Origin: Cardiocondyla obscurior
Taxonomy: Eukaryota > Arthropoda > Insecta > Hymenoptera > Formicidae
DNA length: 64,000 nucleotides
Assembly (NCBI RefSeq): GCF_019399895.1
Contig: NC_091891.1
Span: 186,001 to 250,000 of the forward strand
Direction: 5' to 3'
Shown here: positions 61,191 through 64,000 of the stretch, one piece after another
Numbering within the stretch: the stretch's first letter is position 1
Layout of the letters: each line of letters starts with the position of its first letter
Notes under the pieces: generated by a model
Databases searched by the model: none
What the model was told of the DNA's origin: nothing
Seen by the model: only the letters and a program-made list of their open reading frames with translations
Program-made: the position numbers and the translations under genes

Positions 61191-64000
61191 GGATACATAG
61201 TATATTGCTCGTAGTAACTCTCATTGTCATCTTTTTGAGTCAACATAGCCTTGCGCTGATGTAATTGAACTTCATCATCTGTCATCTTTTGCGTTTGCAA
61301 ATTGGAATTATTTAAATTATTTTCTTCATTAAATGGAGCTTCTGTATCATTTTTTGTTTCTTGTGCCTGAAATTCTACGTTATTAAGACTTCCTAAATTT
61401 AATTGAACATGTGTTATGGGCAGTACAATGCCAGAATTTAAAAAGTTACGAACTTTCAACCATTTTAAAGCTTGATATATTTTTTTTAAATCCACTAAAT
61501 CTTCCCAAATAATTTTTGATTTAGTTGGAATATTTCTAACTAAGATACATAATTCGTAATTTAAATTTATTGGATCAATTTTTGAACATAATTTATTAAA
61601 AGTTTCTTCTAAAGGAATTGGTAAATGAAAAGTTGAACCTTTAACTTTTTGTATTTTTTGTCTTTCTGGAATTACCTTATGAAAAACTGTTCCCATTTTA
61701 ACCACAGTCTGAAAAGCTTTAGCTCTCTGTATAAGTATTTTCTCAAATTCGTTAAGAGAAGATATACACTCCGGTACATCATTTGCAAATAAATTATTTA
61801 GAATACAATAAGCAGGTAACAGTCCGCTACGAAATTTCTTATCACAATAATGACATATGTATTCAGGATTAATTTTTTGTTGATTTACATATGCCATTAA
61901 ATCGTTCCAAATTGGATTACTTCTACGTGTTTGAACTTTATTATTATTAACTTTAGAAATATTTTTCTTGTAACAAAGTCGTTCACACGATATACAAATA
62001 TATCGTATTGTATCAAGAGAACGTTTCTTCAAAGCTTTAAACGCATTTTGATATTTAGAAATAATATCATCATCGCTCATAATTGTATCACTTTGCTGAT
62101 GCTTGTATATATCCGCTAATTCTTGTGCTGAACGTATAATTTCCTGTAATTTATCAACTTCACCACAAGTTAATGCTTCGTCCAACTGTAACATTTTTTG
62201 ATAAGAGCTATAAAGTTGGTAAAGCAAACGTCTAATATATCTCACTTTTGGGAAAAGCGGTGATAATAATTGAACTGGGATAAACATAGCTTTACAAAGA
62301 TTTAAATTAATGTAACAGCTATGTGCGTGACTCTTTTTAGCATTTTCTAAATTTTTGTCAAAAATTGTTACAGTGCAATCGTGAATTCTTTGCATTAGTT
62401 CCGGAATTTTCCTCAAAGTACACTCATTTATAGCTTCTAACAATTTTTGATATCGTTCGATTAGAAGCGGATCATTAACTTTACATAAAGTACCGCATAA
62501 CCACGATTTTTTTGCTCGAGCTTCTACCAAAGGTAACGTATTAACAATTTGTCCTCTCGTATTTAACATTAAAGGTTCCGTTACATTAACTTCGGATGAA
62601 TTAATATCACAATACGTCGAATCAACGAAATAATTTTCAAACGAAACTGTATGTCTAGATATACCACATAATGCACTTATTTTGTTATCAACTGTAATAC
62701 ATTCTGCAGCAACAGACAAACATGTTTCAGATCTATTTTTGAGTTTAGCTAATATTTTATACATATCACGAACAAAAGTATCTCTAATATTGAAACACCA
62801 CCGAACAATTTGTTCTGCTTTCAATCTTTTTTCAATATAAGATTTATTACTATTAGTAATACCTTGTTTGTATAAAATATGTATCACATATGTCTCAAAA
62901 GAATTATGAGTTCTTAAATAATTTGTGGATCTAAATTTTGCATATTTTTTTAAAATATTTTTGACAAAATTACTCTTTTCCACTGCAACTGTGTACTCTA
63001 ATATTTGTTTCTGGTAGTATTTCTTATTATAAAGCCACTTACGCTCCGAGTGCAACCTGTAGAACGCTTTTTGTTTTTTTTGCTCATGCTCTGAATTGAA
63101 AAAATAAAATATTTGTTTTCGTAAATGTTCTTTTTCTTTATTTTTTATGTATAGACATTGTTTTTTTATGCGATAAATTTCTTTTTTCCGTGCATAATTT
63201 TCTCTCCGTTTAGCAAGCTTATATTCATTACTATTTTCACAGTCTTCTTTCTGTTTAGCACGTTTATTTTTTCTCTTATTATGTTTACATGGTTTTCTCT
63301 GTTTAACAATATTATTAACCGAATCTTCTTCATATTTACGCTGCTTTTCAGCACCTTTATTTTTTTCATCTTCATAATTTTGACAGCGTTTTATAGCACA
63401 TCTCTTTAAATTTTGTGCATAATTCACTTGGTCTTTATCATGTACATTGTCTTCTTGCTGACATTGTTTATTTTTATTAATATTATTTAATTTTTGTAAT
63501 TGCTTCTTATCATATTGTCGTTTTATACGTTTCTTTGTTGCGTCTAACTCTTTTGCTCTTACTACAGCTAATGGTAACACTTTCTGTATTACGCCACATT
63601 GCAAATCTTGTGGAAAATGCTCTATCATATTAGATTCAAAAATTTTTAATAAATGCGAACGCATTTTACTCCAATCATACTTTACTTTCTCGGGTTTGAT
63701 ATTGAATAATAACGACACGGCGAAAGCTATGGCAAAAACACCGCAATCGTCACTTTTTGGTTGTTTCTGAACAGAAGGAAATATAATTGAATTCTTTTTT
63801 TGAAAATTATATGTTGGAAACAACCTTGATAACATTATTAAATGATCTTCATGTACATTGTTTAAATTTAATGAATCATAAATAAATATACGTTTTGTAT
63901 TGTAATAACTACATACCCAATATTGTTGACTATATAATATTTGTATATGTTTTTTGTTCGGAGAGACAGGATTTATTGTTTGTGGTAATTGTATCCGCCA
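61166..64000 (-). CDS. Ulp1-like protease and DUF6570-like N-terminal region (partial at window edge)
   Basis: Open from the window edge to 61166 (more than 940 codons). QILYSQQYWVCSYY...IFIYDSLN and, about 60 residues on, KSDDCGVFAIAFAVSLLFN match the His/Asp and Cys regions of Ulp1/SENP-type peptidases. The usual HW reads YW here, so the catalytic His may be missing. A long Lys/Arg/Gln/Asn-rich stretch (about 63050-63560) has a repeated RKQ/KQRK character. GLLPAYCILNNLF...VPECISSLNEFEKILIQR near 61790 is the DUF6570-type pattern seen next to Helitron Rep domains, preceded by two CxxC pairs (ICISCERLC, CHYCDKKF). The frame is lost at an A9 run (61174-61182) before Rep. Confidence 0.8.
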   Translation of the reverse strand, partial: WRIQLPQTINPVSPNKKHIQILYSQQYWVCSYYNTKRIFIYDSLNLNNVHEDHLIMLSRLFPTYNFQKKNSIIFPSVQKQPKSDDCGVFAIAFAVSLLFNIKPEKVKYDWSKMRSHLLKIFESNMIEHFPQDLQCGVIQKVLPLAVVRAKELDATKKRIKRQYDKKQLQKLNNINKNKQCQQEDNVHDKDQVNYAQNLKRCAIKRCQNYEDEKNKGAEKQRKYEEDSVNNIVKQRKPCKHNKRKNKRAKQKEDCENSNEYKLAKRRENYARKKEIYRIKKQCLYIKNKEKEHLRKQIFYFFNSEHEQKKQKAFYRLHSERKWLYNKKYYQKQILEYTVAVEKSNFVKNILKKYAKFRSTNYLRTHNSFETYVIHILYKQGITNSNKSYIEKRLKAEQIVRWCFNIRDTFVRDMYKILAKLKNRSETCLSVAAECITVDNKISALCGISRHTVSFENYFVDSTYCDINSSEVNVTEPLMLNTRGQIVNTLPLVEARAKKSWLCGTLCKVNDPLLIERYQKLLEAINECTLRKIPELMQRIHDCTVTIFDKNLENAKKSHAHSCYINLNLCKAMFIPVQLLSPLFPKVRYIRRLLYQLYSSYQKMLQLDEALTCGEVDKLQEIIRSAQELADIYKHQQSDTIMSDDDIISKYQNAFKALKKRSLDTIRYICISCERLCYKKNISKVNNNKVQTRRSNPIWNDLMAYVNQQKINPEYICHYCDKKFRSGLLPAYCILNNLFANDVPECISSLNEFEKILIQRAKAFQTVVKMGTVFHKVIPERQKIQKVKGSTFHLPIPLEETFNKLCSKIDPINLNYELCILVRNIPTKSKIIWEDLVDLKKIYQALKWLKVRNFLNSGIVLPITHVQLNLGSLNNVEFQAQETKNDTEAPFNEENNLNNSNLQTQKMTDDEVQLHQRKAMLTQKDDNESYYEQYTMYPLYEKKRK

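Larger units (their letters stand above)
54836..64000 (-). mobile_element. Helitron-like element with Ulp1-like and USP-like domains (continues past the window)
   Basis: One coding unit on the minus strand. Order from the right edge: Ulp1 (C48)-like protease, Lys/Arg-rich linker, DUF6570-like region, Helitron_like_N/HUH Rep, Pif1 helicase, then a C19 (USP)-like domain. Rep plus Pif1 is the defining pair of Helitron rolling-circle transposons. It is interrupted by two insertions (57706-59115 and 59806-60340), at least three in-frame stops and two frameshifts at A-runs. No terminal TC...CTRR ends were identified. Confidence 0.85.

Overview
The window looks like repeat-dense nuclear DNA of an insect, most likely a hymenopteran (probably an ant). 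The basis is short GT-AG introns, TA-targeted mariner-type transposons, Ty3/Gypsy, LINE and Helitron relics, and a protein-primed DNA polymerase B gene of a type common in insect genomes. The organism is inferred from protein style, not proven. The only host gene piece with a clean frame is the OMP-decarboxylase part of UMP synthase (7024-7827, minus). Two other host-like fragments are broken: a MOV10/Armitage-like helicase (4425-5245) and an FHA-domain protein (44401-46416).

Layout: 0.1-2.9 kb holds a MULE-like transposase relic with a cysteine-protease-like tail. 4.4-7.0 kb holds a helicase fragment split by a 488-bp palindromic transposon, then a second palindrome. 7-12 kb holds UMPS and two copies of a DUF4817/DDE transposase whose downstream ends read CACCCTGTA. 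12.6-16.5 kb holds a BED-finger fragment, an unknown Ser/Pro-rich ORF and a DD34D mariner. 18.6-25.2 kb is a foldback repeat split by a strongly purine-biased LINE. 25.2-29.6 kb is a gag-less Gypsy element with its 3' LTR.

30,398-44,400 is the most striking unit: a 14-kb endogenous virus-like element of Polinton/Maverick/adintovirus type. Two arms of about 4.9 kb are inverted around a 3.35-kb centre that holds a truncated protein-primed polymerase B gene. Each arm carries a major-capsid-like gene, a second capsid-like gene and four small genes. The arms have decayed in complementary ways, so each keeps genes the other has lost. The outer ends carry tandem modules with TGACGTCA sites and a TATA-like element.

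46.4-48.3 kb is a third DUF4817 transposase copy with a near-perfect 26-bp minisatellite (about 29 units). 51.5-54.1 kb is a cluster of palindromic TACAGGG...CCCTGTA elements, nearly end to end. 54.8-64.0 kb is a large Helitron-like element on the minus strand (continuing past the window end). It encodes a Ulp1-like protease with a DUF6570-like region, an HUH Rep, a Pif1 helicase, and a ubiquitin-specific-protease-like domain fused to the helicase. It is split by two TG...CA insertions, each with an exact 4-bp target duplication.

Most reading frames are broken, so nearly all entries are relics. The interest lies in the architecture: the palindromic virus-like element, the link between DUF4817 transposases and the TACAGGG palindromes, and the Helitron with two ubiquitin-like proteases. 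All family calls come from motif reading by eye; no database search was possible.
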